Of a DNA stretch of 64,000 nucleotides, positions 43,392-52,746 are shown piece by piece. The notes below the pieces were generated by a model that saw only the letters and a program-made list of their open reading frames with translations, was not told the DNA's origin and made no database searches. The translations under genes and the position numbers were made by a program. Within the stretch, counting starts at the first letter, position 1. Each line of letters starts with the position of its first letter. The DNA is from Coprococcus_C hominis (GTDB lineage Bacteria; Bacillota; Clostridia; Lachnospirales; Lachnospiraceae): assembly GCF_020687505.1 (NCBI RefSeq), contig NZ_JAJEQT010000005.1. One strand, given 5' to 3'.

Positions 43392-44228
43392 ATGGAACGA
43401 ATCGATTTACATGTACATTCCAATGCGTCCGACGGTTCTCTGACACCGACAGAGGTTGCCGACGAAGCGATGCGGATGGGACTTTCCGCGATTGCCCTGA
43501 CCGATCACGACACGGTCGATGGCGTGGCAGAAATCTTAGACTATACAAAGGACAAGCCTTTGGAGGTAGTGCCGGGCATCGAACTGTCCTGCTACTATAA
43601 CAATCGTGAGATTCATATTCTCGGCTTCTATATGGACTATGAAAACCCGGAGCTTCAAAAAGAGCTTGCCGTATTAAAGGAAGCACGTGAGGGAAGAAAT
43701 GAGAAAATGGTAGCGATGATGCAGGCAGATGGTCTCCCTGTCACGATGGAGAAGCTGCTTCACGGCAATCCGGACAGTGTCATCACACGGGCACATTTCG
43801 CAAGAGTTCTCGTCGAGGAAGGTGTCTGCAAAGACAAGGATACCGCGTTCCGCAAATACATCGGCATCGGCTGTAAATATTACCTTCCAAAACCACAGGT
43901 TACCTGTGAGACTGCCATGCGCATCTTAACGACTTATAGCAAAGCGGCATTTCTGGCACATCCTCTGCTCTATCATCTTGGGTATGCACAGATTGATGAG
44001 TTATTGGCGTATCTGAAAACACTCGGATTAAAAGGACTTGAGGCATTCCACTCTTCGAACAACCGCTTTGAAAGTGAGAAGCTCCGCTCGCTGGCTGCCA
44101 AATACGGGCTGGCAATCTCCGGCGGCTCGGATTTCCACGGGGTTGTAAAGCCGAATATACAGATGGGAATCGGACGGGGAAATATGAATATTCCAAAAGA
44201 ACTGTTGGATATAATTAAAACTTTATAA
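43392..44228 (+). CDS. PHP-domain phosphoesterase (RNase AM/YciV-like)
   Basis: A 278-residue metal-dependent phosphoesterase. The PHP motifs are DLHVHSNASDGSLTP at the N-terminus, ALTDHDTVDGV, GIELSC, THAHFARV-like ITRAHFARVL, AHPLL and the C-terminal SGGSDFHG. E. coli YciV/RNase AM acts as a 5'-3' exonuclease on rRNA ends and on 3',5'-bisphosphates; the activity here is inferred. AAGGAGG precedes the start. Confidence 0.9.
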   Translation: MERIDLHVHSNASDGSLTPTEVADEAMRMGLSAIALTDHDTVDGVAEILDYTKDKPLEVVPGIELSCYYNNREIHILGFYMDYENPELQKELAVLKEAREGRNEKMVAMMQADGLPVTMEKLLHGNPDSVITRAHFARVLVEEGVCKDKDTAFRKYIGIGCKYYLPKPQVTCETAMRILTTYSKAAFLAHPLLYHLGYAQIDELLAYLKTLGLKGLEAFHSSNNRFESEKLRSLAAKYGLAISGGSDFHGVVKPNIQMGIGRGNMNIPKELLDIIKTL

Positions 44229-44240
44229 ATGTATCTCCGC

Positions 44241-44273
44241 GAAAAAAAGGAACCCAAACCGGGTTCCTTTTTC
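44241..44273. terminator. Bidirectional terminator between the PHP and NSS genes
   Basis: AAAGGAACCC (44246-44255) and GGGTTCCTTT (44261-44270) form a perfect 10-bp stem with a 5-base loop. A T-run follows on the plus strand, and the run of As before it gives a T-run on the minus strand. It ends the plus-strand PHP gene and the convergent NSS transporter gene. Confidence 0.9.
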
Positions 44274-44280
44274 TATATGT

Positions 44281-45678
44281 TTACAGTTTCATGATTCCGA
44301 GTGTCTGCAGCAAAAGCAGGATCAGGAAGATTGGAGCGATGACCTTTACCATAGCAGTGTAAAGCCGCTTTCTTCCCATTTTACAACCGCTCTTTTCTAC
44401 TTCTTCGATCACAGTCTTCGGTTTGATGACCCATCCGACGAGAATACAGGTTGCAAGTGCTACGATCGGCATCAGCAGATTGTTACTGATGTAATCCATG
44501 ATATCTAAGATCTGCGCCGTTGAACCATTCGGAAGCTTGAACTCAAAGTACAGCTTGTTGTATCCGAGGCAGACAATGATACCAACGATCAGTGCGAAGA
44601 TTCCCTCGATTGTGCCGGCTTTTGTTCTGCTTGTATGGAATGCATCCATAATACATGATACAACTGCCTCCATGACGGATACCGCACTTGTAATTGCAGC
44701 GAACAATACCATTGCAAAAAAGATTGTACCGATTATATTTCCGGCAACACCCATTGCAGCAAATACCTTTGGCAAAGATACAAACATCAGACTTGGTCCG
44801 GATGACATACCCTCTGTTCCCATAAATGCATACACAGCCGGAATGATCATCGCACCTGCAAGGAACGCAACAACCGTATCAAAAATCTCAATCTGATTAA
44901 TTGATTTTCCAAGGTTTGCATCATCCTTCACATACGAACCATATGTAATCATGATACCCATTGCCACAGACAAGCTGAAGAACAACTGTCCGAGTGCATC
45001 GATCAGAACCGTAAATAACTTTCCGATTGTCAGTCCCTCAAAATTAGGAACAATATATATTTTAAATCCCTGCAGACCGGTTACTACTTCACCTGCATCA
45101 TTTGTATTTTTCAATGTTAATGAGAATATTGCAATTCCCAAAATCATGACAAGCAGGATTGGCATGATAATCTTCGATGTAGACTCAATTCCTTTATTGA
45201 CACCACGGAATACGATAAATGCAGATACCGCAAGGAAGATCACAAATGTAATAATCGGTTCCCACTGTGACGTGATGAATCCGGTAAAGAATCCATCCTG
45301 TGCAGCGTCGGCTCCATGTCCTGTCAAAAATACGAAGAAATATTTTACTACCCAGCCACCGATTGTGCAGTAATACGGCATGATGATAACCGGTATAATA
45401 CTCGCAATAGCACCTAAGAATCCCCATTTATCATGAAGCTTCGTATATGCCGTGAGCGGGCTCTGTTTCGTCTTTCGACCGATCGCAATCTCCGTAGTCA
45501 GCAGCGTGTAGCCAAATGTCAATGCCAGAATGATATAGACGACTAAGAATAATCCGCCTCCATCCTTGGCTGCCAGATACGGAAACCGCCAGATATTTCC
45601 AAGACCAACCGCACTACCTGCCGCCGCAAGTACGAATCCGATTGATCCACCAAATGAGTGTCGCTTCTTTTCTTCCAT
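44281..45678 (-). CDS. Sodium-dependent NSS-family transporter
   Basis: A 465-residue transporter of the neurotransmitter:sodium symporter family. Helix 1 carries the Na+/substrate site GFVLAAAGSAVGLGNIWRFPYL. GGGLFLVVYIILALTFGYTLL, LSVAMGIMITYGSY and SGPSLMFVSLPKVFAAM are also typical. About 11 helices are expected, as in bacterial amino-acid symporters such as LeuT relatives. The substrate is probably an amino acid but is not known. A single gene with its own terminator. Confidence 0.93.
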   Translation of the reverse strand: MEEKKRHSFGGSIGFVLAAAGSAVGLGNIWRFPYLAAKDGGGLFLVVYIILALTFGYTLLTTEIAIGRKTKQSPLTAYTKLHDKWGFLGAIASIIPVIIMPYYCTIGGWVVKYFFVFLTGHGADAAQDGFFTGFITSQWEPIITFVIFLAVSAFIVFRGVNKGIESTSKIIMPILLVMILGIAIFSLTLKNTNDAGEVVTGLQGFKIYIVPNFEGLTIGKLFTVLIDALGQLFFSLSVAMGIMITYGSYVKDDANLGKSINQIEIFDTVVAFLAGAMIIPAVYAFMGTEGMSSGPSLMFVSLPKVFAAMGVAGNIIGTIFFAMVLFAAITSAVSVMEAVVSCIMDAFHTSRTKAGTIEGIFALIVGIIVCLGYNKLYFEFKLPNGSTAQILDIMDYISNNLLMPIVALATCILVGWVIKPKTVIEEVEKSGCKMGRKRLYTAMVKVIAPIFLILLLLQTLGIMKL

Positions 45679-45861
45679 CCTTTTTCCCTCTCTTTTTTCG
45701 TTCTCGATTCACAACACATACCCTCTTATAAAGAATTCTGTATCATGCATCTTGTCCGTTATTTGCTGTCTGATTTCATTTTGTTGTCCTATAAACAGCA
45801 GATAAGAGCCATTTTATCATAGATTTATTTTTAAATCCACATCTATTTGATAAAAACAGCA
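45679..45861. other. AT-rich gap upstream of the NSS gene
   Basis: About 180 bases without a gene, containing the presumed NSS promoter. A minus-strand TGATAAAAT extended -10 is present, but no convincing -35. Confidence 0.3.
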
Positions 45862-45900
45862 AAAATGGGCAGATATATGTGTGATACATACATCTGCCCG
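45862..45900 (-). terminator. Terminator after the D-2-hydroxyacid dehydrogenase gene
   Basis: GGGCAGATATATGT (45867-45880) pairs with ACATACATCTGCCC (45886-45899), one mismatch, 5-base loop. On the minus strand it is followed by ATTTTTG. It lies just after the dehydrogenase stop. Confidence 0.85.
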
Positions 45901-45927
45901 TACTTATGATTGTTATAATCTTGCAAT

Positions 45928-46917
45928 TTATTTTACCTGATTGGCTTCATGGATGGTTCTATTTTCATAATCAACCGCATTCTGTAAGGTTGTCCGGCTG
46001 ATTGCCGCAAGTGCTTCCCGCGTCAGAAAACCCTGATGGGACGTAATGATAACATTGGGGAATGAAAGCAATCTGGCTGTGATAGAATGCTGTAACAGTT
46101 CGTCCTCCCGGTTTTCAAATACATTGTCTCCCTCTTCCTCGTAGACATCCAGACCGACGCCGAAGAATTTGCCCTGCCGGATACCCTGTATCAGTTCCTC
46201 TGAATCGACCAGCGCACCACGGGATGTATTGACTAAGATCACATCATCCTTCATCTGTGCAATCGTATCCTTGTTGATCATGTGATAAGTCTCGTCTGTG
46301 AGCGGGCAATGCAGGGAAATCAAGTCACTCTGCTTCAGCACGTCTTCGAGCGGCATGTATTCCACGAATTCCAGCTCTTTATTCGGGTACATATCATACG
46401 CGATTACGCGCATACCAAATCCACGGCAGATCCGGCACATTGCAGCACCGATCTTTCCGGTCCCGATGATGCCCGCGGTCTTCCCATGAAAATTCACTCC
46501 GGTTAATCCCACTAAGCTGAAATTATTCTCCCGCACCTTGATGTAGCTTTTGTGTACATGGCGGTTGACCGCAAGCGCCAGTGTAATCGCAAGTTCCGCA
46601 ACGGCTTCCGGAGAATATCCCGGCACACGAAGCACCGTAATGCCAAGTTCATTTGCCTTTTCCAAATCTATATTATTAAACCCGGCACAGCGAAGCAGCA
46701 CCAATCTGATATTTATTGCAGCAAGCTTCTCCAGTACCGGCGCGCTCAGATCCGAGTTTACAAATGCACAGATTGCATCGCAGCCCTGTGCGAGTGATAC
46801 AGTCTTCGGAGAGATATCAACTTCGTGGTAGATGATCTCGATGTCCGGGAAATGGGTGAGTTCTTTCTCGAAGGATTCCACGTCGTAGGCTGCTGCGTCG
46901 TAAAATAGTATCTTCAT
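45928..46917 (-). CDS. D-lactate dehydrogenase-type 2-hydroxyacid dehydrogenase
   Basis: A 329-residue NAD-dependent D-2-hydroxyacid dehydrogenase, closest in pattern to fermentative D-lactate dehydrogenase. Features are LLRCAGFNNIDLEKANELGI, the NAD-binding GKTAGIIGTGKIGAAMC, LHCPLTDETYHMINKDTI, VNTSRGALVD with the catalytic Arg, DVYEEEGDN with Glu, and the active His in ITSHQGF. It would reduce pyruvate in fermentation. Copy 3 of the structured element sits immediately upstream. Confidence 0.92.
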   Translation of the reverse strand: MKILFYDAAAYDVESFEKELTHFPDIEIIYHEVDISPKTVSLAQGCDAICAFVNSDLSAPVLEKLAAINIRLVLLRCAGFNNIDLEKANELGITVLRVPGYSPEAVAELAITLALAVNRHVHKSYIKVRENNFSLVGLTGVNFHGKTAGIIGTGKIGAAMCRICRGFGMRVIAYDMYPNKELEFVEYMPLEDVLKQSDLISLHCPLTDETYHMINKDTIAQMKDDVILVNTSRGALVDSEELIQGIRQGKFFGVGLDVYEEEGDNVFENREDELLQHSITARLLSFPNVIITSHQGFLTREALAAISRTTLQNAVDYENRTIHEANQVK

Positions 46918-46940
46918 AATATGTGTCTCCTTTCGTTGTT

Positions 46941-47175
46941 TTACAAATCAAACAGTTACGAATCCTACTATACTGACCGAGTTGCACAGAATACTTATTC
47001 TTCGCAGACGCGCTCTCGCTCACTTCCACACGCAGTGGTACTAAATTCGCAGGAATATCATACATCAATTATTTATTTCTTATTGCCCTGCTCATTAAGT
47101 ACCAGCGTGTTCCAATGGTCTGCTTAATAATAAGTATTCTGTGCAACTCGAATCTACATATTGTTTCATTTGTAA
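46941..47175. repeat. Structured intergenic element, copy 3 (expanded loop)
   Basis: The inner arms CGAGTTGCACAGAATACTTATT and their complement (right side ending CAACTCG at about 47150) pair over 22 positions, again with their own sequence. GCAGAC/GTCTGC, ACACGC/GCGTGT and GGTACT/AGTACC form the inner stems. The apical hairpin that is GTGC-TTC-GCAC in copy 1 is replaced here by CAGG/CCTG around a ~31-base AT-rich insertion. An outer TTACAAATCAAACA (46941-46954) pairs with TGTTTCATTTGTAA (47162-47175) with one mismatch, enclosing the conserved AATCTACATAT. It lies between birA and the D-lactate dehydrogenase gene. Confidence 0.85.
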
Positions 47176-47240
47176 TTATTTAATTGTAACAATCAATCAT
47201 ACACACATATTATATCCAATTTTTCCTTGGTTATCACGTA

Positions 47241-48206
47241 TTACTGCAGCCGGATACTGATTTCGCCGGTTGAGAGATTTTCGCGGGTGCCATCCTCGTA
47301 CTCGACAAGGAGATGGCATATGTCGTCGATATCAAGGGCGGTTGCCTTGCGCTCGCCATCCTTTGTCACGACACGGATACCTTTTCCTAGAACCAGACTG
47401 CGCTTCTTGTATTCCGCGATGAATTCCTTCTTCGCAAAGTTTTTGTAGTAATAGAAATAGCGGTTCAGTGTCTCTGCCAGAATCTTGTTCTTGATGTCAC
47501 CGCTTTGCTCCTGCAGGACAGAACCGGCGATATTCTCCAGTTCTTTACCGAATCCTTCCGTCGGCATATACAGATTGATTCCGATTCCGACGATCACGTA
47601 TTCCGGGTCTAAGTTTTCCATCTGGAATGCTGCCTGCGTCAGGATGCCGCATACCTTGTGCGAATCGATAAAGATATCATTGACCCATTTGATCTGTGGT
47701 TTCTTGTCCGTGTATTTCTCGATTGCTTCGCAGACTGCCACGGCGGCGATTGTCGTGAGCAGCGTCACTTCCTGATTCGCGATCTGCGGCTTCAACAGGA
47801 TACTGAAATAGATTCCTGTATTTGCCGGCGACATAAACGACCGCCCCAGTCTTCCGAGTCCGTTCGTCTGTTCCATCGCAGCAAGCACCAGGCCTTCTTC
47901 CTCCTGCGTCCGCTCACGGAGTGCAAGGTTCGTGGAGTTGATACAGCGGAACACTTCCAACCGCACTGGGCACTCGACGTCCAGATATTTTGCCATTCCC
48001 TGTACGGACAACACATCCGTATCCTCCGCCAGCTTGTAGCCTTTGTTGTTCACGCCCTCGATTGCAAATCCATCCTCCTGCAATTTGCGGATGGCCTTCC
48101 ACACTGCTGCCCGGCTGACAGATAGTTTCTTCGCAAGCTGCTCGCCAGACAGATAGGTGCCTCTGTTTTCTTCCAGTGTCTTTATGATTTCATCTCTGAC
48201 TGCCAT
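47241..48206 (-). CDS. birA: Biotin--[acetyl-CoA-carboxylase] ligase / biotin repressor
   Basis: A 321-residue bifunctional BirA: an N-terminal winged-helix domain (RGTYLSGEQLAKKLSVSRAAVWKAIRKL ... GVNNKGYKL), the biotin ligase domain (QTNGLGRLGRSFMSPANTGIYFSILL with the biotinyl-AMP loop, KWVNDIFI, GIGINLYMP) and a C-terminal SH3-like domain. It charges biotin to carboxyl carriers and, with the HTH, represses biotin genes. I start at the ATG at 48206 with a weak AGGA nearby; an in-frame ATG at 48254 is possible but has no better site. Confidence 0.92.
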   Translation of the reverse strand: MAVRDEIIKTLEENRGTYLSGEQLAKKLSVSRAAVWKAIRKLQEDGFAIEGVNNKGYKLAEDTDVLSVQGMAKYLDVECPVRLEVFRCINSTNLALRERTQEEEGLVLAAMEQTNGLGRLGRSFMSPANTGIYFSILLKPQIANQEVTLLTTIAAVAVCEAIEKYTDKKPQIKWVNDIFIDSHKVCGILTQAAFQMENLDPEYVIVGIGINLYMPTEGFGKELENIAGSVLQEQSGDIKNKILAETLNRYFYYYKNFAKKEFIAEYKKRSLVLGKGIRVVTKDGERKATALDIDDICHLLVEYEDGTRENLSTGEISIRLQ

Positions 48207-48292
48207 ATTTCCTACTCTCGATTCTTTGTTTTTCATGTCGCCTGACGGCTCCATGTGTGTGTTCGCAATATGTCTAAGTTTCTTCGGACGAC

Positions 48293-49186
48293 TTACTCCG
48301 CAAGCTTTGTAATTCTTGCCGCATCATACGCGCCACTCCGGAGCATGTCAATCTCTTCCTTGTATGGTGGAAATGCTTTCTTCGCATCTGCAAGTGATTT
48401 CACATATGGTGTCTCCAGAATCTTCGGCACGTCCAAGAAATCCTTATGCCATACAACCTTATATAACGCATCAAACCCAATCGAACCAAGTCCGATATTC
48501 TCATGGCGATCCTTCGCCGCTCCGCGTGGATTCTTGCTGTCATTGATATGGAATACCGCAATCTGGTCCTTGCCGATGATCTTGTCGAATTCTTCGATCA
48601 CGCTGTCGAAATCATTTGCCACATCATATCCGGCATCGTTCGTGTGACACGTATCAAAGCAGACACGCAACTTATCATTGTAAGTGACGCCATCATAAAT
48701 GTGTGCCAGCTCCTCGAAGCTTCTGCCAATCTCGCTGCCCTTTCCTGCCATTGTCTCAAGCGCGATATGCACCGGCGTATCCTTGGTCAGCACTTCGTTT
48801 AACCCTTTAATAATGCTCGCGATACCGGCGTCGGCACCGGCATTCACATGAGAACCCGGATGCAGGACAAGCGTCTTGCTTCCCATTGCCGCGGTCCGCT
48901 CGATCTCTGTCTTTAAGAAATCAACCGCCAGCTGGTAGATCTCCGGTTTCACCGTATTTGCCAGATTGATGATATACGGCGCATGTACCACAAACTCTGT
49001 GATATCATTTGCCCGCATCAGCTCCCACGCTTCTTCCACGCGCAGCTCTGACACGTCCTTTCTGCGCGTATTCTGCGGCGCTCCTGTATATAACATAAAT
49101 GTATTTGCGCCATAAGAGAGTGCTTCCTTCACCGAGCCAAGCATCATCTCTTTGCCGCTCATTCCAACATGACTTCCGATTTTCAT
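48293..49186 (-). CDS. nfo: Endonuclease IV
   Basis: A 297-residue AP endonuclease for base-excision repair. The TIM-barrel metal ligands are visible: GSHVGMSG, VVHAPYIINLAN, LVLHPGSHVNAG, ALETMAGKG, RVCFDTCHTNDAGYD, FHINDSKNPRG and DRHENIGLG with the three-zinc site. Length is typical. It precedes birA on the same strand. Confidence 0.96.
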   Translation of the reverse strand: MKIGSHVGMSGKEMMLGSVKEALSYGANTFMLYTGAPQNTRRKDVSELRVEEAWELMRANDITEFVVHAPYIINLANTVKPEIYQLAVDFLKTEIERTAAMGSKTLVLHPGSHVNAGADAGIASIIKGLNEVLTKDTPVHIALETMAGKGSEIGRSFEELAHIYDGVTYNDKLRVCFDTCHTNDAGYDVANDFDSVIEEFDKIIGKDQIAVFHINDSKNPRGAAKDRHENIGLGSIGFDALYKVVWHKDFLDVPKILETPYVKSLADAKKAFPPYKEEIDMLRSGAYDAARITKLAE

Positions 49187-49210
49187 ACTGTATAAACTCC
49201 TTTTTCAGTT

Positions 49211-49768
49211 TTATAATGATTGTCCAGATTGAGGTTGCGTGTTATACCCATTGCTCGGCATTTGGTACATCGGATCACCATAGTATGGTGTCTGCTGCAT
49301 GTTATTATCCCTTCCGCACAACGTTCCAATCGTAATTGCCAGAAATATCATAGCCAATATATGAAATGGTTTTTCCATAAAATTCCTCATATTATTCAGA
49401 ATCGAAGCTTTCGCCAGCTCTGATGCCCCATAAAAGAAAGAATATTTCCGGTTTACTGCAACCACCCATATAGCATTTAATACATTTAAAATAATATGGC
49501 TCACAAGAACAACGATTGAAATCGTCAATCCGGTTCTTTTCTTCTGCGATTTCCGTGTGATGGTGCATGCAAGAATATACAATCCCACAGTCAGAATCGG
49601 ACATATAATACTGCGGATATCAAGGATTCGTTCGGTGTTTACATCCACGCCAAAAAATTGAACATATTTGTCCTGCGGTCCAAAGTAAATAATCCAGTTC
49701 ATAATCATTGCCAGCACACTGCAGATCATCGCGATTGTAACCAACACATTTGTACATTTTAGTTTCAT
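49211..49768 (-). CDS. Hypothetical four-helix membrane protein
   Basis: A 185-residue protein with four hydrophobic segments (about residues 8-27, 52-72, 83-107 and 134-151) and a short Gln/Pro/Asn/Tyr-rich cytoplasmic C-terminus (YYGDPMYQMPSNGYNTQPQS). No enzymatic motif is visible and I do not recognise the family. It lies between the HD gene and nfo on the same strand. Confidence 0.7.
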   Translation of the reverse strand: MKLKCTNVLVTIAMICSVLAMIMNWIIYFGPQDKYVQFFGVDVNTERILDIRSIICPILTVGLYILACTITRKSQKKRTGLTISIVVLVSHIILNVLNAIWVVAVNRKYSFFYGASELAKASILNNMRNFMEKPFHILAMIFLAITIGTLCGRDNNMQQTPYYGDPMYQMPSNGYNTQPQSGQSL

Positions 49769-49897
49769 ACGCTTCCCCCATATTTATATTATAGTTTGCT
49801 AACCAAATAACCGGAGCATTGTCAAACAATCACTCCGGAATCAGTTTACAATTATTATAATTATAGCATTTTTCTACAGGAATATCCACAGAAGATT

Positions 49898-50563
49898 TTA
49901 CAGTACCTTACTTCCATTGGCAGTCAGCTTGAATTTCGCTCCGAACAACTCCGCCCCGTGCCGGCACATCTGCATGCGTCCAAGGAAAATATCGAAATAC
50001 TCATACATCGTACAGATCTTCTCGTCGATTTTGAGTTCCAATGCAATCTGGCGTTTCTCCCGGTTGATCTTCAGGTTTGCTTCCGTGACTGCGTAATTCA
50101 CCCAGTCGTGAATATCGTAGGTCGACTTATCACGCGAGCGCACACGGCTTCTGCGGACATCCGTCTTATCCGCTATAATCATCGCCGCTGACACAATATC
50201 CACCGCACCTCCGGTTGACTCGTCGTGATGCCCAATCGCAGAAACGATGGTTGCACGATCTGTAAACGGCATATCCATCCGCCGCAGGATATCATTTGCA
50301 AGGAGTGCGCCATACTCGGCATGGTGTTCACGATTGACTGCATTTCCAATATCATGCATATATCCGGCGATCTTCGCAAGTTCGATCTCCGCGTCAGCAT
50401 GTCCGAACTTCTCCAGCAGATATGCCGCCCGTTCTGCCACCAGCGTGCAATGTGTCTTCGAATGCTCCGTATAGCCAAGCGTGGCTAAATTCGCATCGCC
50501 CTTTTTGATAAATTCGTTTATCTCTTTGTTCTTGATGATGTCTTTGTATAATATCTGTGCCAT
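49898..50563 (-). CDS. HD-domain phosphohydrolase
   Basis: A 221-residue HD-superfamily protein. The motif is H...HD...D: HCTLVAERAAYLLEKFGH, AGYMHDIGNAVNREHHAEYG, ATIVSAIGHHDEST and IIADKTDVRRSRVR. The core binds metal and probably hydrolyses phosphate esters such as nucleotides or alarmones; the substrate is unknown. The C-terminal ~85 residues are family-specific. Confidence 0.85.
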   Translation of the reverse strand: MAQILYKDIIKNKEINEFIKKGDANLATLGYTEHSKTHCTLVAERAAYLLEKFGHADAEIELAKIAGYMHDIGNAVNREHHAEYGALLANDILRRMDMPFTDRATIVSAIGHHDESTGGAVDIVSAAMIIADKTDVRRSRVRSRDKSTYDIHDWVNYAVTEANLKINREKRQIALELKIDEKICTMYEYFDIFLGRMQMCRHGAELFGAKFKLTANGSKVL

Positions 50564-50628
50564 TTTCTAAACCCTTCTTCTGTAATATGTAAATAGTTCC
50601 GGCAGGATCTGCCACATACTCTTCATGT

Positions 50629-50677
50629 AAAAACCCCCATTTATTATGATTTCTATTTCATAATAAACAGGGGTTGT
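50629..50677 (-). terminator. Terminator after the LMW-PTP gene
   Basis: AACCCC (50632-50637) pairs with GGGGTT (50670-50675), continued inward by TTATTATGA with TCATAATAA. On the minus strand it is followed by TTTTTACA. It lies about 50 bases after the phosphatase stop. Confidence 0.85.
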
Positions 50678-50721
50678 TAAATATGTTATCTCGCATATGT
50701 TAAATGCTCGTAAATGCTGTT

Positions 50722-51225
50722 TTACTTATGCAGTTGTTCTTTGTCTATGATGTAGGCGAGCAAGCCCTTGCAACCTACCAAAACATCCTCAAATGTCTGG
50801 TCAAAATCGCCGGTATACCACGGATCAGCTACATCACGTGCCTCGCTCAACCTATGCGTCTTCTCATAGTCCGCGAATGACAGCATCTTGTAAATCTTCC
50901 CTTCCACATCACTGCCACCGGCAATCCGCGTCATATTCCGGATATTCGCACCATCCATTCCGATCAGATAATCATAATATGTATAATCCGCCCGCGTCAT
51001 CTGTCTCGCCCGATGTGGAATCAACGGAATCTGCTCCTGTTGTAATTTTTTCTTTGTCCCATGGTGTGGCGGATTCCCAATCTCCTCCGTACTCGTCGCT
51101 GCCGAATCAATCTCGAAACAGGAATCGAGATGGAATTGGCGGGCGAAGTGGGTGAATACGCTCTGAGCCATGGTGGAACGGCAGATGTTGCCGTGGCAGA
51201 TGAATAACACTTTTATCTTACTCAT
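50722..51225 (-). CDS. Low-molecular-weight protein-tyrosine phosphatase
   Basis: A 167-residue phosphatase with the P-loop CHGNICRS (C-x5-R-S) near the N-terminus and the catalytic acid in DPWYTGDFD near the C-terminus. Such enzymes dephosphorylate tyrosine on kinase and capsule-synthesis proteins, or arginine in some Firmicutes. It is the last chromosomal-type gene before the integrase at 51386. Confidence 0.93.
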   Translation of the reverse strand: MSKIKVLFICHGNICRSTMAQSVFTHFARQFHLDSCFEIDSAATSTEEIGNPPHHGTKKKLQQEQIPLIPHRARQMTRADYTYYDYLIGMDGANIRNMTRIAGGSDVEGKIYKMLSFADYEKTHRLSEARDVADPWYTGDFDQTFEDVLVGCKGLLAYIIDKEQLHK

Positions 51226-51385
51226 TTTATCTCCTTATATCTTCTCAAGGCCTTGTAAATACTGACTTTCCAGCATTTATACACATTTTTCTTAAACGGC
51301 TTTTTGTCTCATAAATTCTTGCATTTTCTCATGTTTTTTCGGGCATTTTGGTTATAAATGGGTTATTTTTCTTGTCCGGAAAGCC
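51226..51385. other. Probable left edge of the mobile element
   Basis: An AT-rich gap between a host-type phosphatase gene and the integrase gene; one attachment site should lie here. I could not find a matching direct repeat elsewhere in the window, so the other end is probably beyond 64 kb. GAAAGCCTTA/TAAGGCTTTC at 51379-51403 forms a hairpin over the integrase stop, without a T-run on the minus strand. Confidence 0.35.
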
Positions 51386-52648
51386 TTACGAAATAAGGCT
51401 TTCATGAGTTATTTGTGCATGTTTTTGGGTTACAAACCGGTTTTTATCCAGTTCTTTCTTTGCTTCTTTCAACCTGGCAAGTTCTTTTTTCGCATCGTCA
51501 TAGCCGGTATGCGTATAAATATTAAGCGTCACAGATACATCTGAGTGTCCCATCAGATATTGCAGAGTCTTTGGATTCATTCCGGAATTTGCCATGTTTG
51601 TACAATATGAATGCCTACAGATATGTGGAGTAATCAAGGGTAATTGTAATAAATGTTCTTTGTTGTACTTCTCTCTTGCATGCTGCATATACTTTTCCCA
51701 GTGAAGTGCAACCATTGGATTCCCATTCTTATCCAGGAACAAAAATCCCCCATATCCATCCACTGTTGGCTCTTTCTTCGTCTTTTTGCGATTCTTCAGA
51801 ATACGAAGGAATGCATCTTTCACATCTTCTTCCATAGGCAGTAATCTGGTTCCACTTGTCGTTTTTGTGGATACAATCTCATACTTCATATCTCTGGTTC
51901 TCTGCAATTGATGATCAATTCGTATCACCTCATTCTTGAAATCCAGATCTCGCACGGTAAGTCCACAAAACTCTGAAATTCTAAGTCCCGTTTTAAACAA
52001 AATGTAAAATGCATCATAGTAACGGTTATAATGTGGATCATTCTTTACAAATTCCAGGAATCTTGCCTCGTCCTCTAAGGAAACTGCTTCTCTTTTCTGA
52101 CTGTCATTGACCAGTATCGTACCAAGTTCAAATCCAAATGGATTCTTAAGGATCAGATCATCATCTACAGCCATCTGAAATGCCGGTCTTAACACGCCTC
52201 TGATCGAGTGAATTGAACTGTATCCTCTTCCATCCCTCTGAAGCTTAATCAGAAATATCTTCGCATCAGACAGCTTAACGTCATCCACCTTCTTATGAGA
52301 AAACTCTTCTTTTTTCAGCACATTTACGACAAAATTATAGTTTGCTAATGTATTGTGCTTCACTCCTGTTTTTAATGAAAGATATCTTTCCACCAGTTCA
52401 ATCACCGTCAACTTGCTTCCGGTGATTCCCTGCATCTGTAAGGACTGTACTTTGCGTTCTTTCTCTCGCAGAGAAGCATCGGCTCTTCTTCCTTCCGGCA
52501 TCTTATCCGATTCTGTTAATCTCCAACTATATAATATTTTTCGCTTTCCAAGTGAATCTGTGTATTTATAACGATATCTTCCACTTGGTTCCTGCCATTC
52601 TCCCTGTTGAAGAACTCTTCCTTTATCATCACGTCTCTTTGAAATCAT
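51386..52648 (-). CDS. int: Tyrosine recombinase, Tn916-type integrase
   Basis: A 420-residue site-specific recombinase that inserts and excises the element. An N-terminal arm-binding domain (GRYRYKYTDSLGKRKILYSW) precedes a SAM-like core-binding domain and the catalytic domain with Arg in GLRISEFCG, H-x-x-R in TPHICRHSY, His in LMGHSD and the nucleophile Tyr in LNIYTHTG. All catalytic residues are intact. The small excisionase gene follows upstream on the same strand, as in Tn916-like elements. Confidence 0.95.
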   Translation of the reverse strand: MISKRRDDKGRVLQQGEWQEPSGRYRYKYTDSLGKRKILYSWRLTESDKMPEGRRADASLREKERKVQSLQMQGITGSKLTVIELVERYLSLKTGVKHNTLANYNFVVNVLKKEEFSHKKVDDVKLSDAKIFLIKLQRDGRGYSSIHSIRGVLRPAFQMAVDDDLILKNPFGFELGTILVNDSQKREAVSLEDEARFLEFVKNDPHYNRYYDAFYILFKTGLRISEFCGLTVRDLDFKNEVIRIDHQLQRTRDMKYEIVSTKTTSGTRLLPMEEDVKDAFLRILKNRKKTKKEPTVDGYGGFLFLDKNGNPMVALHWEKYMQHAREKYNKEHLLQLPLITPHICRHSYCTNMANSGMNPKTLQYLMGHSDVSVTLNIYTHTGYDDAKKELARLKEAKKELDKNRFVTQKHAQITHESLIS

Positions 52649-52746
52649 ATTCTACCTCCAAGGGGACGCAACATGATATTGTTAGTATATCACGTTGCCT
52701 CCACCTCGAACACCTCCTTCTTTTTTATTTTTTTATCTTTGTTTTT

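Noticed and set aside
46941..47175. Simple Rho-independent terminator
   Set aside because: Copies 2 and 3 have no T-run on either side and a conserved complex core; only copy 1 could also terminate transcription.
51230..51385. Direct-repeat attachment sites of the mobile element
   Set aside because: No repeat shared between this gap and the 57.6-57.9 kb gap was found by eye; the far end probably lies outside the window.
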